Shown here: positions 26,961 to 34,865 of the stretch, in pieces
Layout: every line of letters starts with the position of its first letter
How positions within the stretch are numbered: the stretch's first letter is position 1
Assembly (NCBI GenBank): GCA_963790575.1
Contig: CAWBPD010000015.1
Span: 62,001 to 126,000 of the forward strand
Direction of reading: 5' to 3'
Source: CAVTSA01 sp963790575
GTDB taxonomy: Bacteria > Chloroflexota > Dormibacteria > Dormibacterales > Dormibacteraceae
DNA: 64,000 nt
The notes under the pieces: model-generated
Seen by the model: the letters and a program-made list of their open reading frames with translations, nothing else
What the model was told of the DNA's origin: nothing
Databases searched by the model: none
Program-made: the position numbers and the translations under genes

Positions 26961-27700
26961 TGTACGACGGACTGCTCGCGGAGACGATCCGGATCCAGGG
27001 CGACGGCGGGGACTGGATCAAGGCCTACCTCGCGCGCCCGCTCGGTGAGGGGCCCTATGGCGGGGTGGTGGTGATCCATCACATGCCGGGCTGGGACGAG
27101 GCGTCGAAAGAGATCACCCGGACCTTCGCCGTCCACGGCTATCTGGCGATCTGCCCCCACCTGCATCACCGCGAAGGCCCGGAAGCGAGTCCGGACGACG
27201 CGGCGGCCGCGGCCCGTGCGCAGGGGATGGTCCCCGATGCCCGCTTCCTGGGCGACTTCCAGGGCGCGGTGACCCACCTCCGGCAGCTCCCGCAGTGCAA
27301 CGGGAAGGTGGGATGTATCGGCTACTGCTCGGGAGGGCGACAGGCGTACATCGCGGCCTGCAACACCGACCTTCAGGCGGCGGTCGACTGCTATGGGGGC
27401 CGGGTGGTGGCTCCGTCCGACCAGCTCACCGAGCGGCAGCCGGTGGCCCCCATCGACATGACCCCCAATCTCCGCTGTCCGCTGCTCGGGCTCTTCGGGG
27501 AGGACGACCAGAATCCCGACCCCAAGCAGGTGGCGACCATCGAGGAGGCGCTGAAGGAGCACCACAAGACCTACGAGTTCCACTCCTATCCCGGTGCCGG
27601 CCACGCGTTCTTCTCCGTCGACCGGCCTTCCTATCGCGTCGAGGCGGCGGGCGATGGCTGGCAGCGCGTCTGGACCTTCTTCGGCACCCACCTCGCGTAA
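26960..27700 (+). CDS. Dienelactone hydrolase family protein
   Basis: 246 aa alpha/beta hydrolase. TTG start supported by GGAGG 5 nt upstream. Catalytic triad: Cys in GYCSGGRQAYIA, Asp in the GEDDQNPD region, His in YPGAGHAFFSVDRP. Such enzymes open dienelactones in aromatic degradation or act as general carboxylesterases. Divergent from the MarR/exporter operon and probably under the same repressor; the downstream DUF6295 gene is 20 nt away. Confidence 0.9.
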   Translation: MYDGLLAETIRIQGDGGDWIKAYLARPLGEGPYGGVVVIHHMPGWDEASKEITRTFAVHGYLAICPHLHHREGPEASPDDAAAAARAQGMVPDARFLGDFQGAVTHLRQLPQCNGKVGCIGYCSGGRQAYIAACNTDLQAAVDCYGGRVVAPSDQLTERQPVAPIDMTPNLRCPLLGLFGEDDQNPDPKQVATIEEALKEHHKTYEFHSYPGAGHAFFSVDRPSYRVEAAGDGWQRVWTFFGTHLA

Positions 27701-27720
27701 TCCGGAAGGGAGGAGCTCTC

Positions 27721-27984
27721 ATGTGCACCTGGATCACCCAGCGGAGCGCGGTCACCGGCAGCGGCAAAGGCGCCTCCGGGTGGTTCCCGCTCACCCACGC
27801 CACCGTCTACTTCGACCACCCGTATCACGCCCCTCTGGACCACGCGCTCAACATCGACTTCGTGAACGAGGCGGCCGGCCCCGGAGCGCGGGTGGCGGTG
27901 GAGCTCAGCGCCGAGTCGGCGCGGGCGTTGATCAAGGACATCGAGGCGGCGCTGGAGGCCGGGGAGACGGCCCACGCCGTTTGA
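27721..27984 (+). CDS. DUF6295-like small protein
   Basis: 87 aa with GGGAGGAG ahead of the ATG. It has the family-like blocks MCTWITQRSAVTGSGKG, GWFPLTHATVYFDHPYHAP, NIDFVNEAAGPGARVAVELS. Function unknown. I recall this family next to dienelactone hydrolases; that is memory, not checked. Predicted soluble, one domain. The following phosphorylase coding sequence begins at or inside its end. Confidence 0.75.
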   Translation: MCTWITQRSAVTGSGKGASGWFPLTHATVYFDHPYHAPLDHALNIDFVNEAAGPGARVAVELSAESARALIKDIEAALEAGETAHAV

Positions 27985-28063
27985 CGTCCTCGCCGCCATC
28001 GCCCGCAAGCGCGATGGCGGCGAGCACCCGCCGGCAGAGCTGGAGGCGATCGTCGCGGGGGCG

Positions 28064-29230
28064 GTGGCCGGCACCATCCCCGACTACCAGCTCGCCTCCT
28101 GGCTGATGGCGGTGACCTGCCGCGGCCTCTCCCCGGACGAGACGTCCGCGCTGACCGCGGCGATGGTCTCGAGCGGAGAGACGCTCTCTTTGGCGCGGCT
28201 GGGCCAGGCGGCCGTGGACAAGCACTCCACCGGCGGCGTGGGGGACAAGGTGACCCTGATCGCGTGCCCGCTGGCCGCGGCCCTTGGCGTTCGGGTGCCC
28301 AAGCTGAGCGGTCGCGGCCTCGCGCACACCGGCGGCACCCTGGACAAGCTGGAGTCGCTGCCCGGTCTCACCGTCGACCTGGGGCCGGAGCGCTTCCTAC
28401 GCCAGGTCGAGGAGGTGGGAATCGCGATCGCTGCGCAGTCGGAGCGCATGGTCCCCGCTGACCGGGTCCTCTACGCGCTGCGCGACGTGACCGGGACGGT
28501 GCCCTCGGTGCCCCTGATCGCTTCCAGCGTGATGTCCAAGAAGCTGGCGGCGGGGGCGGCCGGGATCGTGCTCGACGTGAAGTTCGGACGCGGCGCCTTC
28601 ATGCCCACGCAGGACGCGGCCCATCAGCTGGCGGTGACGATGGTCGCCATCGGGAGCGTCGCCGGGCGCCGGGTGACCGCCTTGCTGACGGCGATGGAGG
28701 CGCCGCTCGGCCGCACGGTCGGCAACGCGCTCGAGGTGCGGGAGGCGGTCGAGGTGCTGGAGGGAGGGGGTGATGTCGAGCTGCGCGAGGTCGCGATCGC
28801 CGTGGCGGCCGAGATGTGCGCGCTGGCGGGAGTGGTCGGGGATCCCACCCCGGCCCTCGTGTCGGGAGCCGGCCTGGACCGGTTCTGGGCGTTGGTCGAG
28901 GCGCAGGGCGGCCGGCCCCGGGTCCTGCCCCAGGTGGCTCCGGAGGCGCTCGTCGTGCGCGCCCGCGAGGACGGCTGGGTGCAGGCGATCGATGCCCTCG
29001 AGGTCGGGATCGCGGTCCTGGACCTGGGCGGGGGCCGGCGCCGCAAGGGGGACCCCATCGACCATGGCGTCGGCGTGGCGTTGGAGGCGTCGCCCGGGGT
29101 GGAGCTGCGGCGAGGAGATCCGCTCTGCCGCGTCTACGCGCGGCGGAGGGGGTGGAGGGACCCCTGCGCCGGGCCTGGACCCTGGGCGCGGAGGCGCCGG
29201 TGCTCGAGGCCCATGTTCGCGGACGCCTGA
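28064..29230 (+). CDS. Thymidine/pyrimidine-nucleoside phosphorylase, both ends disturbed
   Basis: Glycosyltransferase family 3 protein: phosphate/nucleoside loop VDKHSTGGVGDKVTLIACP, KLSGRGLAHTGGTLDKLES, AQSERMVPADRVLYALRDVT and SVMSKKLAAGAAG. It cleaves thymidine, deoxyuridine or uridine with phosphate. The first canonical start is GTG 28064, but family homology begins at about 27980 (FDVLAAIARKRDGGEHPP) in the same frame, where no ATG, GTG or TTG exists. Near 29143 the C-terminal domain leaves the frame; one missing base in GCGCGGCGGAGG would restore AEGVEGPLRRAWTLGAEAPV and an end at 29256. Forms a salvage cluster with uridine phosphorylase and upp. Confidence 0.85.
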   Translation: MAGTIPDYQLASWLMAVTCRGLSPDETSALTAAMVSSGETLSLARLGQAAVDKHSTGGVGDKVTLIACPLAAALGVRVPKLSGRGLAHTGGTLDKLESLPGLTVDLGPERFLRQVEEVGIAIAAQSERMVPADRVLYALRDVTGTVPSVPLIASSVMSKKLAAGAAGIVLDVKFGRGAFMPTQDAAHQLAVTMVAIGSVAGRRVTALLTAMEAPLGRTVGNALEVREAVEVLEGGGDVELREVAIAVAAEMCALAGVVGDPTPALVSGAGLDRFWALVEAQGGRPRVLPQVAPEALVVRAREDGWVQAIDALEVGIAVLDLGGGRRRKGDPIDHGVGVALEASPGVELRRGDPLCRVYARRRGWRDPCAGPGPWARRRRCSRPMFADA

Positions 29231-29279
29231 CGTCGAGCCCCTTCCCGCGCGCGTGAGTCCGTGCGCGACTGATCGGTGC

Positions 29280-29726
29280 TCAGTACCGCGAACGAGCCGA
29301 GGGACTGACGAGCAGAGCCCCGGTGTAGGCGGCCAAGGCGAGCGCCAGCCCCATCGTCACCAGCAGCATTTCGAGGTTCTGACCGAAGTCCAGGAGCGCC
29401 GCGTTGGCCGCCCCGGCGCCGACGATGCCGATCAGCCCCAGGAGAGCCGAGAAGAAGAGAGCGCCTCGCAGCGTGACCACGGAGATCGCGAGGATCACGA
29501 GCGCCAGCAGCACCAGCAGCAGCCCCAGGCCGGTGTACACCTGCAGCCAGGGGCCGCCGTGCGCGAGGGCCCAGGACAAACTCTGCTGCGACTGGCCGAA
29601 GTAGCCACCCCCTGAGGATCCCGGGTGGTCCCTCGGGATCGCCGCGTAGAGCCGGATGGCGGTCTGGAGGACGAACTGCACAGCGAGCAGGAGCATCATC
29701 AGGCCGAGGAGTCGCCGCATCCCCAC
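29280..29726 (-). CDS. Small four-helix membrane protein, unknown function
   Basis: 148 aa from GTG 29726 (ATG 29720 also possible). Four hydrophobic segments: LGLMMLLLAVQFVLQTA, GLGLLLVLLALVILAIS, a third around ALFFSALLGLIGIVGAG, and MLLVTMGLALALAAYTGALL. The loop after helix 1 is Gly/Ser-rich. I recognise no family. It is antisense to and between the nucleoside phosphorylase genes. Confidence 0.65.
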   Translation of the reverse strand: MGMRRLLGLMMLLLAVQFVLQTAIRLYAAIPRDHPGSSGGGYFGQSQQSLSWALAHGGPWLQVYTGLGLLLVLLALVILAISVVTLRGALFFSALLGLIGIVGAGAANAALLDFGQNLEMLLVTMGLALALAAYTGALLVSPSARSRY

Positions 29727-29784
29727 AAAGGTTGGACGATGGGTGCGGGCGCGGTCAAGTGCCGCTCGCGCCGAAGGGCTGCCA

Positions 29785-29850
29785 CCCGATCGCCGGCACT
29801 CGGGGCTCCGAGGGCGTGCGTCGGGCCCCGATCGCCGGCATTCGGGGCCC
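29785..29850. repeat. Family E palindrome pair (42 bp spacing)
   Basis: CCCGATCGCCGGCACTCGGGG and a near copy CCCGATCGCCGGCATTCGGG, with GCCGGC at 29792 and 29834, 42 bp apart; each is a dyad CCCGA-N2-GCCGGC-N2-TCGGG. Both copies are followed by AGGGCGTGCG. This is the only such locus in a divergent gap and not at a 3' end. Confidence 0.75.
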
Positions 29851-29909
29851 CAGGGCGTGCGCAGGGCACGCCGGTGTCACGGCGCCCCGGGTGTGCTGGG
29901 CGGGCTGAG

Positions 29910-29915
29910 TACAAT
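29910..29915 (+). promoter_or_regulatory. TACAAT -10 box, leaderless uridine phosphorylase
   Basis: TACAAT 8 nt before GTG 29924 in very GC-rich surroundings. No clear -35 element. Spacing implies transcription starts at the start codon. Confidence 0.45.
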
Positions 29916-29923
29916 TCGGCGCC

Positions 29924-30679
29924 GTGCCGGACCCGGAGCCGACCCGCGCCTACCACCTCGGCCTCGCGCCGGGCGAGGTGGCTCCGCTGGTGCTGCTGCC
30001 GGGAGATCCCTTCCGCACCGAGCGCATCGCGGGCCACCTCGAGGCCGCCCGCGAGGTCGCGTTCTCGCGCGAGTTCCGGACCTTCACCGGGCTCGCTGGT
30101 GGCCGTCCCGTCTCCGCCGTCTCGAGCGGGATCGGGGGCCCGTCGGTGGCGATCGCGGTCGAGGAGCTGGCGCCGCTGGGGGTCCGCACCATCATTCGCG
30201 TGGGGACCTGTGGGGCGCTGCAGCCGGAGATCGCGCTGGGCGACCTGGTCATCGCCACCGCGGCCGTGCGCAGCGAGGGGACGCCCGACAGCTACGTGCC
30301 GCGCGCGTTCCCGGCGGTGGCCGACCGTGAGGTGGTCTCCGCCCTGGTCGAGGCCGCGCGGGCGGATGCGGTCGCCCACCACACCGGCGTCGTGCGCAGC
30401 GTCGACGGCCTGTATCCGGAGCTCACCCCCGGCTCCATGCCGCTGCGTGAAGCGCTCACCGCGGAGCTCCAGACCTGGAAGCGCGCGGGCGTGCTGGGCA
30501 GCGACATGGAATCGGCCACGCTGTTCATCGTGTCCTACCTGCGCGGGATCCGGGCCGGCACCATCCTCCTTTGCGTCGATGAGGTGGAGTCGGGGGAGAT
30601 CCACCACCTCGACCCCTCGCTGACGGACCGGCTGATCGCGGTCGCCGTGGACGCCGCGCGGCGCCTGAGCGAGACGTGA
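29924..30679 (+). CDS. udp: Uridine phosphorylase-type nucleoside phosphorylase
   Basis: 251 aa of the PNP/UDP family: phosphate-binding LLPGDPFRTERIA, SSGIGGPSVAIAVEEL, IIRVGTCGALQPEIALGDLV and the ribose-contact motif GSDMESATLF. It phosphorolyses uridine to uracil and ribose-1-phosphate; uracil would feed the adjacent upp. GTG start with a TACAAT box 8 nt upstream. Ends 10 nt before upp, so they form an operon. Confidence 0.9.
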   Translation: MPDPEPTRAYHLGLAPGEVAPLVLLPGDPFRTERIAGHLEAAREVAFSREFRTFTGLAGGRPVSAVSSGIGGPSVAIAVEELAPLGVRTIIRVGTCGALQPEIALGDLVIATAAVRSEGTPDSYVPRAFPAVADREVVSALVEAARADAVAHHTGVVRSVDGLYPELTPGSMPLREALTAELQTWKRAGVLGSDMESATLFIVSYLRGIRAGTILLCVDEVESGEIHHLDPSLTDRLIAVAVDAARRLSET

Positions 30680-30689
30680 GGGAGCCGCG

Positions 30690-31310
30690 ATGCCGCTCTT
30701 TGTGAGCCGCCACCCGCTGGTAGAGGACTGCCTGGCCGGGCTGCGCGACCGGGACACGCCGCCGCGCCAGTTCCGGGCCCTGGCCAACCGGATCATCGCC
30801 CTCTTGCTTTACGAGGCGACCGCCGATCTCGTCACCCGGCCCGCGCTCGTCACCACCCCCCTCACCGAGACCCAGGCCTCGGTGGTGGAGCAGGAGGTGG
30901 TCGCGATCCCGGTCCTGCGCGCGGGCCTCGGGCTGCTCTCGCCGGTGCTCGACCTGCTGCCCCGGGTATCGGTCGGCTACATCGGCCTCCAGCGCGACGA
31001 GGAGACGGCGGTGGCCCGCATCTATTACGAGAATCTGCCGCGCCTGGAGGGCCGGGCGCCGCTGCTTCTCGACCCCATGCTGGCGACCGGTGGCTCGGCG
31101 GCGCAGGCGGCGGAGATGATCCACGCCGCCGGGGGCCGCGGCCTGCGCATGATCTGCGTCGTCGCCGCCCCGGAGGGGGTGGACCGCCTCGAGCGCGCGG
31201 CCCCCGGCATCCGCATCTTCACCGCGGCTCTGGACCGCGGGCTCGACGACAAGTCGTACATCGTTCCCGGGCTCGGCGACTTCGGCGACCGACTGTTCGG
31301 AACCATGTGA
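30690..31310 (+). CDS. upp: Uracil phosphoribosyltransferase
   Basis: 206 aa. PRPP-binding loop LLLDPMLATGGSA, uracil-binding YIVPGLGDFGDRLFGT at the C-terminus, VVAIPVLRAGLGLLSPVLDL and YIGLQRDEET; all standard for Upp. Converts uracil and PRPP to UMP. GGGAGCCGCG precedes the ATG. Its TGA overlaps the GTG of the following small gene. Confidence 0.95.
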   Translation: MPLFVSRHPLVEDCLAGLRDRDTPPRQFRALANRIIALLLYEATADLVTRPALVTTPLTETQASVVEQEVVAIPVLRAGLGLLSPVLDLLPRVSVGYIGLQRDEETAVARIYYENLPRLEGRAPLLLDPMLATGGSAAQAAEMIHAAGGRGLRMICVVAAPEGVDRLERAAPGIRIFTAALDRGLDDKSYIVPGLGDFGDRLFGTM

Positions 31311-31522
31311 GGATTCCCATTGGCATTGTCTCTGGACGGGCCCGCCCCACGATCTGTGAGGGGTGCCGCGAGGTGGTGGTCGACGGCGTGTTCTGCACGC
31401 GGTGCGGCGCTCACCAGGGCACCTTCGCGGCCACGCACGACAGCGCGCTGCGTCTCCATGCTTGCCGCCCGGGAAGGAGACCTCGCGCGCGTGGTGCCGC
31501 ATCCCTTCGGGACGTTTGGTGA
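31307..31522 (+). CDS. Small zinc-ribbon protein, possibly chimeric C-terminus
   Basis: 71 aa; GTG overlaps the upp stop. A four-cysteine knuckle CEGCREVVVDGVFCTRCGAH (CxxC-x9-CxxC) is the only recognisable element. After residue ~42 the frame runs antisense through a truncated Nudix gene, so the last ~25 residues (RLHACRPGRRPRARG) may be accidental. Probably binds zinc; role unknown. Confidence 0.5.
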   Translation: MRIPIGIVSGRARPTICEGCREVVVDGVFCTRCGAHQGTFAATHDSALRLHACRPGRRPRARGAASLRDVW

Positions 31523-31670
31523 GCCAGATCATCAGGTTCCCTCCCTCCGGCTGCAGCGGGACCGCGACGGCGCTGTCGATGCGGCCCTCCAGCGACCAAC
31601 GAGGATTGGGCGCGGGGGCCCGGTCAGGCAGGGTCCGGCGCAGCTCCTCGATGATGGCGCCCGGCGTCAC
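31461..31670 (-). pseudogene. Truncated Nudix (CoA pyrophosphatase) remnant
   Basis: Starts with GTG overlapping the surE stop (GTGA) and reads TPGAIIEELRRTLPDRAP, RIDSAVAVPLQPEG, IWLTKRPEGMRHHAREVSFP then GGK. This is the N-terminal half of a NuCoA Nudix protein, stopping exactly where the Nudix box should begin; the frame continues without homology. The missing part is replaced by the zinc-ribbon gene sequence on the other strand, so a deletion or recombination probably occurred here. Confidence 0.65.
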
Positions 31671-32437
31671 CCCTCCCAGCCCCACCCTGAGAGCTCGGCG
31701 AACACGTGATGGGCGGTGAGGTCGAGACTCAGTGGCGTGATCGACACCCACCCCTCCTGCAGCGAGAGCGCGTCGGTGGTGGGGTCGGTGTCGGTCATCT
31801 GGTACGAGCCCGCCAGCCAGTAGTAGGGCTGGCCACGCGGATCCATCCGTTCCTCCAACGCGTCCACGAAGGAAGAGTCGCCCTGCCGGGTGAGGCGCAT
31901 CCCGCGCACCTGCTCCGGCTGCCGGTTGGGCACGTTGACGTTGAGCAGCACCCGCGGCGGCAGACCGCGATCCAGCACCGTCCGCGCCACCCGGACCGCG
32001 ACCCCCGCCGCCGTCGCCCAGAGTGGGTCGACGAAGGTGCCCAGCGAGATCGCGAACGAGTGGACACCCATGATGCAGGCCTCGGTGGCGGCCGAGATGG
32101 TGCCCGAGTAGATCACGTTGGTGGCGGTGTTGGGTCCCAGGTTGATGCCGGAGACGACCAGGTCAGGAGGTCCCTCGGTCATCAGCCAGCCGATCGCGAT
32201 CTTCACCGAGTCGGCGGGCGTCCCGTTGACGCAGTACGTGCGCTCGAGGCCTTCCAGCGGGATGGGCTTGAGGCGGAGCGGCACCCGCGTCGTGATCGAG
32301 TGTCCGACCGCGGATTCCTCCGCCTCGGGAGCGCAGAGCGTCACCTCGCCCACCCTCGACAGGGCGCGGGCGAGCACGTGCAAGCCGGGCGACTCCACGC
32401 CGTCGTCGTTGGTGACCAGGATTTTGGGGACGCTCAG
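31667..32437 (-). CDS. surE: 5'-nucleotidase SurE
   Basis: 256 aa. PKILVTNDDGVESPG (metal-binding DD), APEAEESAVGHSIT, YCVNGTPADSVKIAI, LVVSGINLGPNTATNVIYSG and GTISAATEACIMGVHSFAIS are the canonical SurE blocks. SurE dephosphorylates nucleoside 5'- or 3'-monophosphates, fitting the nearby salvage genes. There is no ATG, GTG or TTG in a sensible place; a CTG at 32437 overlapping the upstream TGA is the best candidate. The frame is open much further upstream but without homology. Confidence 0.88.
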   Translation of the reverse strand: MSVPKILVTNDDGVESPGLHVLARALSRVGEVTLCAPEAEESAVGHSITTRVPLRLKPIPLEGLERTYCVNGTPADSVKIAIGWLMTEGPPDLVVSGINLGPNTATNVIYSGTISAATEACIMGVHSFAISLGTFVDPLWATAAGVAVRVARTVLDRGLPPRVLLNVNVPNRQPEQVRGMRLTRQGDSSFVDALEERMDPRGQPYYWLAGSYQMTDTDPTTDALSLQEGWVSITPLSLDLTAHHVFAELSGWGWEG

Positions 32438-33468
32438 CTGGGGATCTCCAGCACCACCTTGCCGAACTGCGCCCCTTCGTCGAGGTGGGCCAGCGCGTCC
32501 TGCACCCGTCGCAGCGGATAGACCGAGTCGACCACGGGCCGCAAGCCGCCTTCGATGGCCTCCAGCAGGGCCTGGAATTCGGAGAGGTTGCCCATCGTCG
32601 ACCCGAGCAGGTCGAGCTGGCCGAAGAACACCCGCGGCATGTTGACCTCGGCCCGGGGTCCGGAGGTGGAGCCGCAGAACACGACGCGGCCGCCGGGACG
32701 GGCGGCCCGGATGGACTGGTCGAGCGTCGCCGGCCCGACGTGTTCGAAGACGACGTCGGCACCGGCGCCGGTGGCGCTTTTCACCGCCCGGGCGAAGTCC
32801 TCGGAAGGGAACGTGGCGTCCGCTCCCAACGCCTCCGCCCGCCGGCGCTTCTCCTGGCTGCGGCTGGTCGCCAGGACGCGCGCACCCAGGTGTTTTCCGA
32901 TCGCGATCGCGGCCGAGGCCACACCGGCTCCCGCGCCCACCACCAGCAGCGTCTCTCCCCCCTGCAGCCGGGCCCGGGTGGTGAGCATCCGCCAGGCGGT
33001 GAGGAAGGTGAGGGGGAACGCCGCCGCCTCCGGCCAGGAGAGCCGGCGGGGCTTGGCGAACACGTTCTCCGGCGCCACGTGCAGGAACTGACAGGCGGTG
33101 CCGTCGGTGTGCTCGCCGATGATGCCGAAGCCGGGGGCGAAGACCTGCCGGCCGGACCGGCTCTCCGCCGACGTCCAGTCGCAGGTGACGGGGTAGACGA
33201 CCACCTCGTCGCCCGGCTTCCAGCGCGCGTCCGTCGATTCGGCCACCACCCCGGCCCCGTCGGCGGAGATCACCCGGGGTGGGTCCACCCGCTGAGCGCC
33301 GCTCGCGAGCCACAGGTCGAGATGGTTGAGCGAGGCGGCGCGCACCTGGACCACGACCTCGCCTGGCTCCGCCGGGGTCCGGAGTCGCTCCTCCACCCGC
33401 ACCCCCCGGGGGCCCTTGGGTTCGACGAAGACCGCGGCCAGCCCCTCGCTCTTGATCGTGCTCGGCAT
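32434..33468 (-). CDS. Zinc-binding-type (MDR) alcohol dehydrogenase / quinone oxidoreductase-like
   Basis: 344 aa from ATG 33468 (a further-upstream start would add 24 unlikely residues). Medium-chain dehydrogenase/reductase: VVVQVRAASLNHLDLWLASG, ISADGAGVV, the nucleotide-binding LLVVGAGAGVASAAIAIGK and FEHVGPATLDQSI. Structural-zinc cysteines are mostly absent, so it is nearer to quinone oxidoreductases. Substrate unknown. Ends in overlap with surE. Confidence 0.85.
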   Translation of the reverse strand: MPSTIKSEGLAAVFVEPKGPRGVRVEERLRTPAEPGEVVVQVRAASLNHLDLWLASGAQRVDPPRVISADGAGVVAESTDARWKPGDEVVVYPVTCDWTSAESRSGRQVFAPGFGIIGEHTDGTACQFLHVAPENVFAKPRRLSWPEAAAFPLTFLTAWRMLTTRARLQGGETLLVVGAGAGVASAAIAIGKHLGARVLATSRSQEKRRRAEALGADATFPSEDFARAVKSATGAGADVVFEHVGPATLDQSIRAARPGGRVVFCGSTSGPRAEVNMPRVFFGQLDLLGSTMGNLSEFQALLEAIEGGLRPVVDSVYPLRRVQDALAHLDEGAQFGKVVLEIPS

Positions 33469-33490
33469 GGGGTGATGGTAACCAGATGGC

Positions 33491-33521
33491 TTGCGCCCAC
33501 CCCGCCCGGGTGAGCTACGCT
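33491..33521 (+). promoter_or_regulatory. Probable promoter of LigD-Pol gene, leaderless
   Basis: TTGCGC at 33491 and TACGCT at 33516 with a 19-nt spacer; TACGCT ends 6 nt before the ATG at 33528, implying a leaderless mRNA. Confidence 0.45.
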
Positions 33522-33527
33522 CCGCCC

Positions 33528-34559
33528 ATGCCGGCGCCACCGCCCTGGGAGTTCGAGGTCGACGGCCACCAGGTGCGCGTCTCCAACCCGGAGAAGGTGT
33601 ACTTCCCCCAGGTCGGGCTGACCAAGCGCGACCTGGTGCAGTACGTGGTCGACGTCTCGGAGGGAATGCTGCGGTCGGTCGGCGACCGGCCCGTCCACTT
33701 GGAGCGGTATCCGGGCGGCCAGGGGAGCGAGCAGATCTACCAGAAGCGGGTGCCGGAGAAGCGCCCCGCCTGGCTGCGGACCGCGGTCGTCACCTTCCCC
33801 AACGGCCGCTCGGCGACGGTGCTCTGCCCGGCCGACGCCGCCCACCTGGCCTGGGCCGCCAACCTGGGCACGCTCTCCATCCACCCCTGGCCCACGCGCG
33901 CGGCGGACAACGACCACCCCGATCTGCTGCGCATCGACCTCGACCCGCAGGAGGGGACCGCCTTCGAGGAGGCGCGCGCGGCCGCCCGGGTCGCCCACGA
34001 GCTGGTGGATGAATTGGGGTGGCGTGCCTGGCCCAAGACGTCGGGGGGCCGCGGCATCCATCTGCTGGTTCCGATCCAGCCGCGCTGGGACTTCGTGGAG
34101 GTGAGACGGGCCGCGATCGCCTTCGCGCGCGAGCTGGAGCGGCGGCTGCCCCGGGTGGTCACCACCGCTTGGTGGAAGGAGGAGCGTGGGAAGCGCGTGT
34201 TCGTGGACTTCAACCAGACCGCCCGGGATCGCACCATCGTCTCCTCCTACAGCGTCCGCAACCGGCCCCAGGCGGAGGTCTCGACCCCGGTCACCTGGGA
34301 GGAGTTGGAGAGCTGCCGGCCGGAGGACTTCACGATCCAGACCGTCCCCGGGCGGCTGCGCGCGCTGGGCGGCGACCCGCACCGCTCCCTGGACGGGGTC
34401 GCGCAGTCACTGGAGCCGCTCCTGGAGTGGGCCGAACGGGATCGCGTCGACCGCGGCCTCGGCGACCTCCCCTACCCGCCCAACTTTCCCAAGATGGAAG
34501 GGGAGCCGATGCGGGTGCAGCCGAGCCGGGCGCGTGCGCGGCCTGAGGTGGGTTCGTAG
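33528..34559 (+). CDS. ligD: Stand-alone LigD polymerase domain (NHEJ archaeo-eukaryotic primase type)
   Basis: 343 aa. Blocks of the LigD-Pol/PrimPol domain: VRVSNPEKVYFPQ, QGSEQIYQKRVPEKRPAW, catalytic RIDLDPQ (metal-binding aspartates), KTSGGRGIHLLVPI and KRVFVDFNQTARDRTIVSSY. It would fill gaps during Ku-dependent end joining, preferring ribonucleotides in known relatives. No ligase or phosphoesterase domain and no ku gene in the window, so it is either encoded apart or used in another repair route. Confidence 0.92.
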   Translation: MPAPPPWEFEVDGHQVRVSNPEKVYFPQVGLTKRDLVQYVVDVSEGMLRSVGDRPVHLERYPGGQGSEQIYQKRVPEKRPAWLRTAVVTFPNGRSATVLCPADAAHLAWAANLGTLSIHPWPTRAADNDHPDLLRIDLDPQEGTAFEEARAAARVAHELVDELGWRAWPKTSGGRGIHLLVPIQPRWDFVEVRRAAIAFARELERRLPRVVTTAWWKEERGKRVFVDFNQTARDRTIVSSYSVRNRPQAEVSTPVTWEELESCRPEDFTIQTVPGRLRALGGDPHRSLDGVAQSLEPLLEWAERDRVDRGLGDLPYPPNFPKMEGEPMRVQPSRARARPEVGS

Positions 34560-34565
34560 GGCACG

Positions 34566-34618
34566 AGCGTCCGCACTCTGGCCCTATGCGCGCCGTTTGG
34601 CGCCAGAGTGCGGACACT
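34566..34618. repeat. Family C 3'-flank palindrome
   Basis: GTCCGCACTCTGGC (34569) and its perfect complement GCCAGAGTGCGGAC (34602) form a 14-bp stem; the GTCCGC/GCGGAC hexamers are 41 bp apart. It sits between convergent ligD-Pol and a small membrane gene and shares arms with 3591-3645. Confidence 0.75.
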
Positions 34619-34635
34619 CCGGCGTTAGGAAACGG

Positions 34636-34767
34636 CTAGCGGATGCGGCGGCGCAGACGGGGGCGGAGGAAGAGCATCACCACCGCGCCGATCGCGGCCG
34701 CGAAGTAGAGGAACGCGATTACGAACAGGAGGTAGATGTACAGCCCTCCCGACGACGCCTTTTCCAT
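34636..34767 (-). CDS. 43-aa single-helix membrane protein
   Basis: ATG at 34767: MEKASSGGLYIYLLFVIAF starts one long hydrophobic stretch, ending LFLRPRLRRRIR. The basic end predicts the C-terminus in the cytoplasm. No family recognised; longer starts overlap the next promoter. Coding status rests on the clean hydrophobic/basic pattern. Confidence 0.45.
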   Translation of the reverse strand: MEKASSGGLYIYLLFVIAFLYFAAAIGAVVMLFLRPRLRRRIR

Positions 34768-34851
34768 CGAAGGCCAGAATAGCGGAGCGCATCGGTGGGC
34801 GGGCGGCCGCCACTTACGCGCCGGCCCGGGTGTGATGCCGCGCCCGACCAC

Positions 34852-34857
34852 TACACT
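34852..34857 (+). promoter_or_regulatory. TACACT -10 box for lipid-type operon
   Basis: TACACT ends 8 nt before TTG 34866. Same leaderless spacing as several other genes here; no clear -35. Confidence 0.4.
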
Positions 34858-34865
34858 GACTCGCG

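Noticed and set aside
32438..33313. Long in-frame extension of SurE on the minus strand
   Set aside because: It is the shifted frame of the overlapping zinc-binding dehydrogenase gene; SurE homology starts at about 32431.
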